DNA of 64,000 nt from Chloroflexi bacterium HGW-Chloroflexi-2 (lineage in GTDB: Bacteria; Chloroflexota; Anaerolineae; Anaerolineales; Anaerolineaceae), in NCBI GenBank assembly GCA_002840735.1, contig PHBY01000009.1, positions 1 to 64,000 on the forward strand. The letters are read 5' to 3'. Within the stretch, counting starts at the first letter, position 1; every line of letters begins with the position of its first letter. Shown piece by piece: positions 1-9,727 of the stretch. The translations under genes and the position numbers were made by a program. The notes under the pieces are model-generated. The model was not told the DNA's origin. It saw only the letters and a program-made list of their open reading frames with translations, and ran no database searches.

Positions 1-117
1 TTCTTTGTAAAATGCGCCTGCCCAGGAATTCTCAAGACGTTTGCGCTGTTTTTCCGGTAGCTCACTGGCGGCACTTATTATCGCTGGTTGTTGGTGATTG
101 GTATTTTTTCTGAACAT
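1..117 (-). CDS. Transposase, N-terminal fragment cut by window edge
   Basis: Thirty-nine codons are visible, running off the left edge; the ATG lies at 117. The peptide begins MFRKNTNHQQPAIISAASEL and continues with a PEKQ-RLENSWAGAFYKE stretch. From memory this matches the N-terminus of IS1182-like transposases, where the LP-E-K..RLE.SWAG.FY motif precedes a conserved DEExxF/VLY segment that would lie outside the window. It would catalyse movement of an insertion sequence. Only 42 bases separate this start from the end of the transglutaminase-like gene, so an element end should lie there, but I could not identify a terminal inverted repeat without the other end. The family call rests on a short peptide. 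Confidence 0.55.
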   Translation of the reverse strand, partial: MFRKNTNHQQPAIISAASELPEKQRKRLENSWAGAFYKE

Positions 118-159
118 AGATTCATTATATTAACAATTTCCCTTTTTGTGAATCCTTTT

Positions 160-2496
160 CTACCTTTTTGCAGTGAAGTCAAAGATATTTTTAATTTTCT
201 TGAATAAAGAATATTTTAGAATCTGATTACTTTGATTTTGGATCATTTTAAGATTTATAGGGTAGGGTGAATAAATCGCCTTTTGATATTCGAGTAGTAT
301 TTCATCAATTTTAATAGACATTTCTGGAAAAATGGATTTATATTCTCTAACCACTTCTGCTGGTGTGAAGGAATTTAAACTAAAATTGTTAAACATTGAG
401 ATTGACCAGATGATTTTTGCGAATGCCTTTTCTTCTGCTGGAGATTTGGAATAAGTTGCCCAGTATTTGAGCCAACCAGGTATTTTCCACCCGCGTTGCA
501 CAAAAAACGTTTCTATGATCACAGGAGTTGAAGGTCCTGTAACTGGTTCATTATCTTTGATGATTAAAATAATTGAATAGAGAACTACAATTCCCATGAA
601 AATAAACGGCAAGATTGTTGGTTGCGCTGTTTCACCTTCAGATAATTGGTCGAGCGGAATTAAGTCCGGGATTTCTCCACCTATCCCAAAACTCTCACCC
701 CCATCCATTACCGGTAAGTCTTCTCTGTTTGGATCACGTATAGAAGGAATATCAGATATAGAAGGTACAGTATCGCCTAATAAACGATCCAAACTTGGTT
801 GAAGTGTAGTTGGCTCAAACTCTACCCAACCAATTCCTTCAAAAAAGACCTCTGGCCAGGCATGAGATTGTTCTCTCCTGACTATAAACTCAGTTTCATC
901 GGGATTTTGGGATTCGCCTTGCGCATAACCGAATACTATCCGGGAAGGAATACCAATCGAACGCAACATGAGGACTTCAGCTGTGGCGTAATAATTACAG
1001 AATCCTTCTTTATGCTCAAAAAGAAACCATTCAATAGGGTCAGAATCCGGTGGGGGTTCAGGAATTTGTTCTTTGTAAGTTATATTTTTTCGAAGATAAT
1101 TAGTAATTGCCTGGGTTTTATCGTATGGGTTCTCATAATATTCTGTAATTTCAATAGCCAGATCTCTAATTTTTTCAGGGAAATCCGGTGGTAATTGGAG
1201 ATAATTCTCAAATACCCAAGCTGGATACTCATTGGTGGCTTTCCGCATTTGCGCAATAGTGGGGGCCGGAATGCGATTGACGACTTCATAATTTTCACCC
1301 GAGAATGCGATCTCTTCTAATGTTAGTGCAATGTAATCAACCTTTTCATCGGACAGATTTACGAAAAACGCTTTCACAGGGCGATTAATTTTTTGAGGGT
1401 AAGGTGGTGCATATAACAATCCAAGGTTTGTCTTTGTTTTGATTGTAAATGTTCTCTGAGGAAAAAAGAAATACTCAAGCGAATCTAAAATTTCTGTATT
1501 GGGTTCAATCAATTTACTCGAATCAAATGAAGAAGTCCATTGATTATCTACAAATTGATCATATGATCTTGCTCGCCAATAATATCTGGTTCCTGCTGGT
1601 TTCTTCTGGTTCACAGAAATCTCGAGTACTATTTCATCACTTAAATTTGAACCGGTGCCAAGCCTGACCGTTTCACCATAAAATTCAGATCGCAAAAAAC
1701 CTGTTCCTTCCAGTGGTGCAGTTAATTTTGAAAATTGGTTTTGGATATCCTGAACAAATCCAATGATTTGTTTTTGTTGTTGACTTCCTTTTTGAAAAGC
1801 AGAAACTATATCAGGTGCATTCCAGGCTAAAAAAATTATTACAATGGCAACAATAAATGAAGATCTTCGAATAGAAGGTCCTGTTTCAATATCAACTGGA
1901 ATTCTTTTTAACCTCCAGTTTCTATTCGATTCAGTAAAATAATTTTGAGACAGGAAAACAAGTACAAAAAATATAAAGAATGCTGTGTATAAATTATTTC
2001 CAATTTGATCATAAAATTCTGAAGTAATTACCGTTACTCCAGATATCAATAATGGTATCCAGGGTTGAGCAGTTCTGGTAAGGAGAAAGCCACCAGATAT
2101 GGATGTCGACCACACAATTAAGCATAAGAATATAAAAAATAAAATCGGATCTTCAATTCGTACATTATTCAATAATTGTTCAGTTGAGAAATAAATTCTC
2201 CCGTATAAATTTTCAACGCGAGTCAGCCAGAGAATATCTGAATTGTATGTTGTACCAATTGCAAATGGAACGATCAAAATTGAAAACAAAATGATAAATA
2301 ATTTACTAATGATACCCCGAAATTGACTGTAACCTATCCCTAAACCCAGAATGAAGCCGATAAAAGTAAGCCAATTCATGAGGTGAAGATCCTCTGTCCA
2401 GTTCGTAGATTGAATCTTCAACGAGGTCATCATGAATGCAGCCAACAACATAATGGACGAAGCGAAATTCCACCAACGATGCAAACGGGCTTTCAT
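160..2496 (-). CDS. Transglutaminase-like membrane protein (TgpA-type)
   Basis: A 778-residue protein. The first ~230 residues are mostly hydrophobic and form several membrane segments. A large outside domain follows with a transglutaminase core: Cys500 in GFCNYYA, His545 in SHAWPEVF, and a WVEFEPT stretch about 15 residues later that supplies an acidic third residue, Glu rather than the more usual Asp. One further membrane helix (around PFIFMGIVVLYSIILII) leads to a cytoplasmic tail resembling DUF4129. This order is that of the TgpA family, whose members are membrane proteins with an external cysteine-protease/transglutaminase fold; the substrate is unknown. In other bacteria such genes often sit with a MoxR ATPase and a DUF58 protein, neither of which is present here. 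The gene is divergent from the PAP2 gene with only 57 bases between. Confidence 0.85.
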   Translation of the reverse strand: MKARLHRWWNFASSIMLLAAFMMTSLKIQSTNWTEDLHLMNWLTFIGFILGLGIGYSQFRGIISKLFIILFSILIVPFAIGTTYNSDILWLTRVENLYGRIYFSTEQLLNNVRIEDPILFFIFLCLIVWSTSISGGFLLTRTAQPWIPLLISGVTVITSEFYDQIGNNLYTAFFIFFVLVFLSQNYFTESNRNWRLKRIPVDIETGPSIRRSSFIVAIVIIFLAWNAPDIVSAFQKGSQQQKQIIGFVQDIQNQFSKLTAPLEGTGFLRSEFYGETVRLGTGSNLSDEIVLEISVNQKKPAGTRYYWRARSYDQFVDNQWTSSFDSSKLIEPNTEILDSLEYFFFPQRTFTIKTKTNLGLLYAPPYPQKINRPVKAFFVNLSDEKVDYIALTLEEIAFSGENYEVVNRIPAPTIAQMRKATNEYPAWVFENYLQLPPDFPEKIRDLAIEITEYYENPYDKTQAITNYLRKNITYKEQIPEPPPDSDPIEWFLFEHKEGFCNYYATAEVLMLRSIGIPSRIVFGYAQGESQNPDETEFIVRREQSHAWPEVFFEGIGWVEFEPTTLQPSLDRLLGDTVPSISDIPSIRDPNREDLPVMDGGESFGIGGEIPDLIPLDQLSEGETAQPTILPFIFMGIVVLYSIILIIKDNEPVTGPSTPVIIETFFVQRGWKIPGWLKYWATYSKSPAEEKAFAKIIWSISMFNNFSLNSFTPAEVVREYKSIFPEMSIKIDEILLEYQKAIYSPYPINLKMIQNQSNQILKYSLFKKIKNIFDFTAKR

Positions 2497-2553
2497 ATTT
2501 CAAGTGTACAATAAAGAAAATAGTTCATCAATAAATAATATGGAGTTGAAATT

Positions 2554-3522
2554 ATGTTTTGGGAAAATATGACACAAATAAACATACTTTTACAGAGTTT
2601 TGGCGAATGGTTATATCTACCAATGCGGTTGTTCTCATTTCTTGGGGATGAGGAATTCTATCTGTTTATTATGCCAGCTATTTTTTGGTGTTTTGATTCC
2701 AGATTAGGTTTCAGGCTGGGGATGTTGTTAATGTTATCCAATGGAATCAATGGATCTCTTAAATTTTTGTTCCATAGCCCGAGACCTTTTTGGGTGAGCG
2801 ACAAGGTGGTTGCTTATGCCCACGAAACATCATTTGGTGTTCCCTCCGGGCATTCGCAACATGCAGTTGTTATGTGGGGATATTTAGCTTCACTCGTCAA
2901 AAAAGCTTGGATAAGGTGGTTATTAATCCTGGTATTTGTATTTATTGGAATATCAAGAATTTATTTAGGTGTACATTTCATCCTCGATGTCCTGGTTGGT
3001 TGGTTAATTGGAGGTATTCTTTTATTTCTATTTATTTATCTTGAGAAAAAATTCTCCAATCAAATTTCTGTCTGGAAAGATAATCAAAAAATTGCCGCCG
3101 CTGTTTTGGTGAGTTTTATTTTGATAATTCTTGCAGTTTTGATGGTTCAGCTTAATAGTAATTGGCAATTTTCGCCTTTATACCAGGAAAATATCAATCG
3201 AGTGTTTGAGGGGGAGGTGATCAATCCCTTCGCTCTGGATGGTGTGATAACTGCGAGTGCAGCCTGGTTAGGGATTGTTATTGGTGTTGTCGTAATTTCC
3301 AGAACTATTCCTCTAGGAAGAATCACTTCTTCTCCCACGAAGAAAATTGTTCGCTTTATAATTGGATTGATTGGCGTAATAGTTTTTTGGGCTGGTTTAC
3401 GTTTGATTTTTCCAGATAATATTCCTTTTGTGAGTGAAAGCCTTCGATTTATAAGGTATATTTTGGTCGGTTTTTGGATTGCAGCCGGAGCACCATATTT
3501 ATTTAAGAGATTGAATTTATGA
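2554..3522 (+). CDS. PAP2-family membrane phosphatase
   Basis: A 322-residue polytopic membrane protein carrying the complete type-2 phosphatidic acid phosphatase signature: Lys70 with Arg77-Pro78 (K-x6-RP), PSGH at 97-100, and Ser134-Arg135 followed by His141 and Asp145 (SR-x5-H-x3-D). His100 and His141 are the expected catalytic pair. Such enzymes dephosphorylate lipid phosphates or undecaprenyl pyrophosphate at the outer face of the membrane. The conserved core ends near residue 150, and the last ~150 residues add four or so further membrane segments, so the protein is longer than minimal PAP2 enzymes. An SD-like GGAG lies about ten bases before the ATG. The exact substrate cannot be told from sequence. 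Confidence 0.88.
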   Translation: MFWENMTQINILLQSFGEWLYLPMRLFSFLGDEEFYLFIMPAIFWCFDSRLGFRLGMLLMLSNGINGSLKFLFHSPRPFWVSDKVVAYAHETSFGVPSGHSQHAVVMWGYLASLVKKAWIRWLLILVFVFIGISRIYLGVHFILDVLVGWLIGGILLFLFIYLEKKFSNQISVWKDNQKIAAAVLVSFILIILAVLMVQLNSNWQFSPLYQENINRVFEGEVINPFALDGVITASAAWLGIVIGVVVISRTIPLGRITSSPTKKIVRFIIGLIGVIVFWAGLRLIFPDNIPFVSESLRFIRYILVGFWIAAGAPYLFKRLNL

Positions 3523-3591
3523 TTTGCTAGAATCAAAAATAATTGGTAAATTAAATAAAAAAGGATTTAGTTTTCAAACCTGGAGGTTTTT

Positions 3592-3801
3592 GTGAAAAAA
3601 TTTTTATCATTCTCTATTGGTTTTTTTACTGGCGCTGTTGTAGTTGGGATCGTTACCTTATTGTTTGCTCCTGATTCTGGGGCAGGCATTCGCGAATCAT
3701 TAAAAGTTTCTGTCATGCAAACAAAAAATGAAATATCAACGGCTGCCCAGAGAAAACGGGAAGAATTAGAAGCCGAATTATCGAAACTGCGTCAAGGATA
3801 A
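3592..3801 (+). CDS. YtxH-family small membrane protein
   Basis: A 69-residue protein: one N-terminal membrane helix (SIGFFTGAVVVGIVTLLFAP) followed by a charged helical tail. The G-x-LFAP-SG turn followed by a Lys/Glu-rich helix is typical of the YtxH family, small membrane-anchored proteins often linked to general stress but without a known biochemical function. The start is GTG at 3592, chosen because a TGGAGG ribosome-binding site ends six bases upstream and no better ATG exists. It converges on the metallopeptidase gene, with 29 bases between the two stops and no clear terminator. Confidence 0.75.
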   Translation: MKKFLSFSIGFFTGAVVVGIVTLLFAPDSGAGIRESLKVSVMQTKNEISTAAQRKREELEAELSKLRQG

Positions 3802-3830
3802 ATATATTCCTTTTCCCTTTTGATAAAAAT

Positions 3831-5867
3831 TTATTTTTGAAAGGATTGAAATTCATAATAAGCTGGTTGTCGGGTGTATCTTGTGGTACCACTAACAATC
3901 AGAAAAGTCTTATTATTAAGCTTACCACTTATGGGGATTTGTATTTCCTGTGTTGGAGGTAAGTCAATACGGTTGATAGACACTTTTCCAGCCTTATATT
4001 CCAATACAATGATCTCATACGTTTGAGGTATTAAATTGTTAATTCTCGCCCAGCCTTCTGAAATCCAACCGCTATTACCCTCCTCAAAGTCTGAATAATA
4101 ATCAATTGCTGATACTTGGATATCATCCAGAAGAAAACCCTCCCCATTCACAGCAGCATCAGTTACATATTCAAATCTTAATTCAACAGTTTGACCTGTA
4201 AAAGAGGACAGATCTACATTTTGTTTAATCCATCCGTTACTCAATCCATTAAACCCACACCCAAAACTATTACCAGTAGGATTGTTTTTGGTACAGGTTG
4301 TGGTTTCCAGAATCTGCCAATTTTTACCATCAGTAGATGCAGTCAAGTAAACATAATCATAGTCAATTTCTATGTCATACCAGGTCATGAATGTCATTGA
4401 AATGGGTCCTTGAACATCGGAAAAATCAAAGGTTCTCGAAAGAATCATATTCGATTCATCACCTTTATTTGACCAGAATGCATATTCACCAGAATAACTG
4501 GATTCAGGGAAAACGTTTGTGATGTTGTTTCCTTTGAAGTTAAGTATGTAATCTTTGTTGCATTTTAGTTCAATATAATCAACGCCAAATTGAGCAACAG
4601 TCCTTTCTTTCCAATCGAATTGACATTCATTTATTTTTTCTGTGATTGCAGCTTTAGGTGCCTGCGTATAGTTTTCATAATAATATCTACCATCCCCAAC
4701 ATTTTTGTCCTGTACGAAATTTGTCACAATCCAATCTGCGAACAAATCATCCGATGTGATTTGTTCTCCATCAATATCATCTTTAGCATTAATGTTTTTT
4801 AGAACTTCATCAATGCTATCTAATCCATTGCCAGCATGCTGCACCAGAGATTTTGTTGCTTCTTCTCCAAATCGATTAAAAAAATAATTAACAAATAAAA
4901 ATGAAGATCCATAATGGGGGGTTGTCGAATTGGGATTATTTGGCCAGTCATTCAGTTGGACATCGGTATTTGCCAGGTAAATGGAGTCAAAACCAGACTC
5001 GTAATAGCCGTTGATAAAAGCTGCCAGTTCTGAAAATCCTTCATTCAACCAGGATGTCTCATTACGGTCACGATACCAATGGATCATGTGTTGGTATTCA
5101 TGAGCGAGAACACCATAGGTAAATTTCTGACTTAATCGAATATTGTCGGCATTCAGCATAAACATTTCGTGAGCGTTTGAGTATTCGTGAACCTGTGGAG
5201 GGAGTGTATCTGCTGAAGAGAAATAACCAGCCAATCCTGTCCCTAATCCTTTTGCCAATAAGACAAATAACCGTTCATTAGCGTCGATCCCTGGGATCCA
5301 TTCTGTTCCGAAAAATTCTCGATTCGATGGCAATATATTTTTTTCAAAGATAGTTACCAGTCGCTCAAGCTCATTTTTATCATAATCCACACCTTCTTCG
5401 ATCCAGAAAAAAATATTTTCAGTCTTGTAACCTAATCGAGCCGTTGCATTTCTATTTTCGTTTGTATCCACATTCGTAACCCAAAACTGCTTTGAATCTC
5501 CAACCTGATAATCAATTTGATCAGGAACAATTTCAGGAATAGACTCGATTCCTTTTAAACGTCGAGCTAAATCAAGCGGATCATTTTCAGGAATGTAGGT
5601 GTTTTGTAGGATGGATAAAGTTTCAAGAGAAGAATTAAGTTTTTCTGGGTTTAATGAAGGTAATAATCCGGAATTGTCAGGGTGATTAAATTCTTCATTT
5701 GGAAAAGGAGTGCCTTCAAAAATTGAAGGGATTTCGTTACTTGAACCAGAAATTTCGTTTGATGTTATGAATAAGAAAACTCCTGATGCAATCAGAACTA
5801 AACATAAGCAACAAATAATAATAAGTAAAGATACCAAGATAATTACGATTAAATTTTTATTATCCAA
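3831..5867 (-). CDS. Membrane-anchored zinc metallopeptidase (M6/immune-inhibitor-A-like)
   Basis: A 678-residue protein with one N-terminal membrane anchor (residues ~5-33), a linker, and a gluzincin-type catalytic domain. Residues 256-260 are HEYQH (HExxH), Glu257 would be catalytic, and Glu276 in WLNEGFSE is the third zinc ligand. A C-terminal region (about 430-600) with SxxYSGEYAFWS, FMTWYDIE and VELRFEY segments resembles the beta-sandwich domain found in immune-inhibitor-A-like peptidases. The active domain would lie outside the membrane, where it probably degrades protein. The last ~60 residues look like another beta domain. It is the last gene of a minus-strand series, but 128 bases separate it from the upstream glycosyltransferase, so it may be transcribed on its own. 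Confidence 0.8.
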   Translation of the reverse strand: MDNKNLIVIILVSLLIIICCLCLVLIASGVFLFITSNEISGSSNEIPSIFEGTPFPNEEFNHPDNSGLLPSLNPEKLNSSLETLSILQNTYIPENDPLDLARRLKGIESIPEIVPDQIDYQVGDSKQFWVTNVDTNENRNATARLGYKTENIFFWIEEGVDYDKNELERLVTIFEKNILPSNREFFGTEWIPGIDANERLFVLLAKGLGTGLAGYFSSADTLPPQVHEYSNAHEMFMLNADNIRLSQKFTYGVLAHEYQHMIHWYRDRNETSWLNEGFSELAAFINGYYESGFDSIYLANTDVQLNDWPNNPNSTTPHYGSSFLFVNYFFNRFGEEATKSLVQHAGNGLDSIDEVLKNINAKDDIDGEQITSDDLFADWIVTNFVQDKNVGDGRYYYENYTQAPKAAITEKINECQFDWKERTVAQFGVDYIELKCNKDYILNFKGNNITNVFPESSYSGEYAFWSNKGDESNMILSRTFDFSDVQGPISMTFMTWYDIEIDYDYVYLTASTDGKNWQILETTTCTKNNPTGNSFGCGFNGLSNGWIKQNVDLSSFTGQTVELRFEYVTDAAVNGEGFLLDDIQVSAIDYYSDFEEGNSGWISEGWARINNLIPQTYEIIVLEYKAGKVSINRIDLPPTQEIQIPISGKLNNKTFLIVSGTTRYTRQPAYYEFQSFQK

Positions 5868-5995
5868 AAAAAATTTCCCTTACTCCTGATTTTTTTCCAA
5901 TTATAAGCTGTTCAGGTAGAGAATTCCATGTTGTGTAAATTGGTACTGTCTTTCTACCAAAATTATTTTGAAGATTCTGTCTAAATTTCAAATTT

Positions 5996-7198
5996 TTATG
6001 ATTGATCAGGAATAGCATAAACTTTCTCTAATATATCCTTGATCCAAAATGTTAATAAAAAAATAAGAATTATTAATCTAAATATAATAAAGATCAATAA
6101 TCCTTCAAATAATTGTCGACCAAGGAAAACAGGCCATTCCAATAAGGAAATTAAAGAAAGTAAAAATACAGTTAGTAACCCTTTATGAATAGGGATGGTT
6201 AGAAGGATTAATGGAATGAGATAAAGTATCCATTGTGGGCTCCAACCAGGAGACCACAAAAAGAATAAGATCCACGTAATCCCCATAAAAGAAATCATGT
6301 TTTTTTTATTCAAATTCTTAATTTTTTTCATTAAGAAAATACCCACCCCAGAAAAAAACACAAAAGTTAACCAAACAGGTATTTTTGCTGAATTTCCATA
6401 ATGCTGGTTGATTAAGGATGGATCTAATCGATCTTCAAGGGGTATGAATGCACCTGTTACCAAATTCCCATCGATCAATGCCCATATAGTTTCCCAGGAA
6501 TTTCTGGAAGGTTGTGATTTCAAGGATGCTAATGTTAATTCGGGTGAGAAAATGTATAAACAACCCCAAACAAAAACAACCATTCCAATCGCGATGAGAG
6601 ATATCTTAAGGAATTTCTTTTTTTCAGTAAATAGAAAAATGGCTGGAAACAATATTAAGGGAAACCATTTAGCCAAAATCCCGATACCCAGCCATAATCC
6701 AACAGATTTCTCTTTTTTATTCAGAAGTAAATGGATCGTCATCAAAATGATGCAAACAACAACAAGGTCGAAATACCACCAGCTATAAGAAATGAACGCA
6801 AGAATTCCAAAATAAAGTAAACTGGTAAAAACAACATCATTTGGATTTGTATGTAGATGGCTAGCTATTCTTGAAAATAACCAAATGGATATCGCTCCAC
6901 TTGTTGTGATTAAAATATAGAGAAAAAAATCGAATAGAAATTGATTTCCCTGAGAAATAATATGTATGGCCTCAATAATAAACGCAAATAATGGGGGATA
7001 TTCAGTCCAATAATTAAAAAATGGTAGGCCATGCAGACTTGTTACAGAAAAATAATTTGGAAAATCTCCCATTCCGTGCAAATCAGTGGGAAAGAGAGCT
7101 AAATAAAATAATAATCTTCCACCAAAGAAAAGAATTGGGAGGATTTCTACTGTGGAGATATTCTTCGAGTTCAAGCTTGAAGAATTATAGAATTTCAT
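5996..7198 (-). CDS. Polytopic membrane glycosyltransferase (GT87/DUF2029-like)
   Basis: A 400-residue protein with ten or so hydrophobic helices. An early loop (FPTDLHGMGDFPNYF) holds acidic residues and is followed by a WTEYPPLFAF motif, the pattern seen in GT-C mannosyltransferase-like proteins of the GT87 family, which use a polyprenyl-phosphate sugar on the outer side of the membrane. The acceptor is unknown. The start codon overlaps the stop of the upstream metallo-beta-lactamase gene by four bases (ATGA arrangement), so the two are likely translated together. No other glycosylation gene lies next to it; the polysaccharide cluster is 21 kb away. Confidence 0.68.
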   Translation of the reverse strand: MKFYNSSSLNSKNISTVEILPILFFGGRLLFYLALFPTDLHGMGDFPNYFSVTSLHGLPFFNYWTEYPPLFAFIIEAIHIISQGNQFLFDFFLYILITTSGAISIWLFSRIASHLHTNPNDVVFTSLLYFGILAFISYSWWYFDLVVVCIILMTIHLLLNKKEKSVGLWLGIGILAKWFPLILFPAIFLFTEKKKFLKISLIAIGMVVFVWGCLYIFSPELTLASLKSQPSRNSWETIWALIDGNLVTGAFIPLEDRLDPSLINQHYGNSAKIPVWLTFVFFSGVGIFLMKKIKNLNKKNMISFMGITWILFFLWSPGWSPQWILYLIPLILLTIPIHKGLLTVFLLSLISLLEWPVFLGRQLFEGLLIFIIFRLIILIFLLTFWIKDILEKVYAIPDQS

Positions 7199-7827
7199 AA
7201 GAAAGGATTGTATTTTTTTTCATACCCAACTGTAGTATCTGGGCCGTGACCGGATAGTAATCTGGTTTCATCAGGCAAGGTCTTAATTTCTTGATCAATA
7301 CTTTTTAATAATTGTAAATGATTTCCTCCAGGCAAGTCTGTTCTACCTACACTCATTCGAAAAATGAGATCACCACAAAAAACAATACTTTCTTTATCTA
7401 AATGATATATGATATGTCCTGGAGTATGACCAGGAGTGTATCTGGTATGAATTTCTGTATTTCCTAATTGTATAGAATCGAAATTCTCAAGAAGATGAGT
7501 AGGTGTGTATTTGTTTTCAAATGGGAACCCAAAAAGCCTGGCTCCTCCTTGGTCTTTCCACAATGGAAGGTCATCCTTATGTAAATAAATTTCAGGTGAA
7601 TGAGATAATTCTGGAATAATTTCGTTAATGCCACTGATATGGTCAAAATGGGCATGCGTACACCAGATTTGTGAAATTTCGTATTTATTTTTCTCAGCTT
7701 CAACAAGGATTTGTTTACTTCCCAAGGAAGGATCAACAATTGCTGCTTGATTAGAAGGAACATCTATGATGAGATAGGAATTGTTTTCGATAGGTCCAAG
7801 GACGAACGGGATTATTTTTATAGCCAA
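7195..7827 (-). CDS. Metallo-beta-lactamase-fold hydrolase (glyoxalase II-like)
   Basis: A 210-residue protein of the usual size for small glyoxalase-II-like hydrolases. The metal motif THAHFDH gives His58, His60, Asp62 and His63. Downstream are TPGHTPGH, FCGDLIF (the bridging Asp) and LLSGHGPDT (a last His), so both metal sites look complete. Substrates in this subfamily are typically thioesters such as S-lactoylglutathione; here this is not known. The start is TTG at 7827: a GAAAGGA sequence lies six bases upstream on the minus strand, and the reading frame overlaps the end of the MFS gene by ten bases, which fits translational coupling. Confidence 0.83.
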   Translation of the reverse strand: MAIKIIPFVLGPIENNSYLIIDVPSNQAAIVDPSLGSKQILVEAEKNKYEISQIWCTHAHFDHISGINEIIPELSHSPEIYLHKDDLPLWKDQGGARLFGFPFENKYTPTHLLENFDSIQLGNTEIHTRYTPGHTPGHIIYHLDKESIVFCGDLIFRMSVGRTDLPGGNHLQLLKSIDQEIKTLPDETRLLSGHGPDTTVGYEKKYNPFL

Positions 7828-8954
7828 TTGGGGTCCTTTCTTTTAAATTTTGACAATTGGAAGAAACTGATTAATCCAACCAGAGCTAGCCCGATTGCTG
7901 ATATCCAAAAGATATTCTGAGGATTATGATTATATACAATTCCGCAAAGAGGAGGTGCAAGGATTATTGCAAGTCCATTAGCGGTCTCTATAATTCCAAA
8001 AGCCAATCCAGTATCACGGGAGTGGATAAATTCTCGACTATAAGCAAGCAGCATGCTGCGAGCTAATCGGTAACCTCCAAACGAGAAGTAAGCTAATCCA
8101 TACCAAACAAATTCTTTACCAGTGAGTAATAATATAGGAAATAGGATTGTAAAAGGAAAACTTAATAAGAATCCGGTTTTTGATGATAAATGTCCAAGAG
8201 TCAATGCAAAAACTACGTTGCCGATACTTCCTATCGTGCCTAAATAACCAATTTGTTGCAAATTGATGGATTTGAAATCTATAAGATATACAGATGTAAA
8301 ATTCTGAGTAAAGACCATAAAAAATAAACCAATAAAACCTAAAAATGCAATCCTCATAAATGCATTATTTTTTATTAAATTTTTACGCTGACCTAACTCA
8401 TGGTGTAATTCAATTGTTGGTTTTTCGATAAATAATATAAAACTGGTTGATACAACGAAAAAAACTGCAGCAATATAATACAAGATTTGAAGGTCAAATT
8501 GCTGCCCAAAGTATCCTCCTATCGTTGGACCAATCACGGCACCCAGATGAAAAGCTGCCGAAGTGAATGTTAATGATCTTTCTGCAGTCCAATTACCTCT
8601 CATAGAAGTTATGTACGCATTCATTGGAGCTAATACAGATGAAGTTAAACCATATAGCAATAAGGCAACAATAAATAAATTTAATGTCCCTGCAAGAGCC
8701 ATCAACCAGGCAGAACTCATCCCTAAAATCCATGAAATCCACATGAGAGGTCTTGGCCCGAATCGATCAGACAGATATCCGGAAGGAATTTGAGAGATGG
8801 TTGTCATGAATCCCATCCCTCCCAATATAACTCCAATAGCGATAGGGTCCGCTCCTAATTGAATTAGATAAATTGGCTGAAAAAGTAAAAACATCCCTTC
8901 ACCGATGCCCCACATAAATAATGAAATAGAGACTAATTTGAGGTTTCGGTTCAT
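7818..8954 (-). CDS. Major facilitator superfamily transporter
   Basis: A polytopic protein with about twelve hydrophobic helices and the MFS motif-A-like loop SGYLSDRFGPRPL between helices 2 and 3. A second weaker copy of the loop follows mid-protein. Members move small solutes across the inner membrane by proton coupling or facilitated diffusion; the substrate is not predictable here. I place the start at ATG 8954 (378 residues, MNRNLKLV). The reading frame is open for 29 more codons upstream, but that would run into the esterase gene and adds a charged segment unlike MFS proteins. This start leaves a ten-base gap to the esterase stop, in keeping with the tight operon spacing. Confidence 0.82.
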   Translation of the reverse strand: MNRNLKLVSISLFMWGIGEGMFLLFQPIYLIQLGADPIAIGVILGGMGFMTTISQIPSGYLSDRFGPRPLMWISWILGMSSAWLMALAGTLNLFIVALLLYGLTSSVLAPMNAYITSMRGNWTAERSLTFTSAAFHLGAVIGPTIGGYFGQQFDLQILYYIAAVFFVVSTSFILFIEKPTIELHHELGQRKNLIKNNAFMRIAFLGFIGLFFMVFTQNFTSVYLIDFKSINLQQIGYLGTIGSIGNVVFALTLGHLSSKTGFLLSFPFTILFPILLLTGKEFVWYGLAYFSFGGYRLARSMLLAYSREFIHSRDTGLAFGIIETANGLAIILAPPLCGIVYNHNPQNIFWISAIGLALVGLISFFQLSKFKRKDPNWL

Positions 8955-8964
8955 GGGAGCAATT

Positions 8965-9723
8965 TTATTGATTTGATATGAAATCGTAAATTTCTTCAAA
9001 TACTTGAAAACGATCCGGTTCCCTGGTGATGACGTGCCCACTATTGTGAACGGTCAGAGTTCGTTTGTCGGTTGATCCGTTATGGTCAACAATTTTTTGT
9101 AGATGGGTAAAAGGAACACTTTTATCCTGTGTGGAATGAATATGAAAACTTGGCAAACTCAGTTTGGGCAAAGATATCTGGAATTGAGTAAACAAATCAA
9201 GTAACTCTGCAATTGAACGAGTTGGTTGGTATGGATAATCTACATGGTCTTTTTCAGCATCCTGGTTGTGCCAATCTCCTTGACCTTTATCAATTTTTGG
9301 CATAATGTGTGCAAATTGTCGTAGAAATCTCAATCGCCAATCCTTTTGAGGAATTTCATATGGGGTTGAGATGGTTATTAAACCTTCAAATTTTAAATAC
9401 GATACTGCAACGCCTCCTAAAATACCTCCCATTGAAAGGCCAATGATGAATAATTTTTCCACATTTGGTCTGATGAGATGGTAAGCATCCTCAACACTGG
9501 CAACCCAGTCCTGCCAGTTGCTTCTTTGCATGTCGCCAGGCTCGGTGGCATGACCTGCTAATCTGGGTGCAATAACCCCAATAGATTTTTCATTCAAAAA
9601 TTCACCTAACCAGCGCATCTCTTTAGGTGTACCTGTAAAACCATGAACCAGAATGCAACCAATATTATCTCCTAGTAAATAAAATGGTTCTGCTGTAGGA
9701 ATTATTCGTGGAAATATATACAT
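8965..9723 (-). CDS. Alpha/beta-hydrolase, carboxylesterase Est30-like
   Basis: A 252-residue enzyme with a complete catalytic triad: Ser97 in GLSMGG, Asp200 in STQDKSVP and His230 in NSGHVIT. The oxyanion-hole segment is VHGFTGTPKEM at residues 26-36. Size, the HGFTGTP motif and the S-T-x-D-xx-VP motif match the carboxylesterase Est30/monoacylglycerol lipase group, soluble enzymes that hydrolyse short esters. It is packed between the M24 peptidase (four bases upstream) and the MFS gene in what looks like one minus-strand operon. The physiological substrate is unknown. Confidence 0.85.
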   Translation of the reverse strand: MYIFPRIIPTAEPFYLLGDNIGCILVHGFTGTPKEMRWLGEFLNEKSIGVIAPRLAGHATEPGDMQRSNWQDWVASVEDAYHLIRPNVEKLFIIGLSMGGILGGVAVSYLKFEGLITISTPYEIPQKDWRLRFLRQFAHIMPKIDKGQGDWHNQDAEKDHVDYPYQPTRSIAELLDLFTQFQISLPKLSLPSFHIHSTQDKSVPFTHLQKIVDHNGSTDKRTLTVHNSGHVITREPDRFQVFEEIYDFISNQ

Positions 9724-9727
9724 TTGA

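Noticed and set aside
799-1194. 131-codon plus-strand frame opposite the transglutaminase-like gene
   Set aside because: It is antisense to conserved catalytic motifs and shows no motif of its own.
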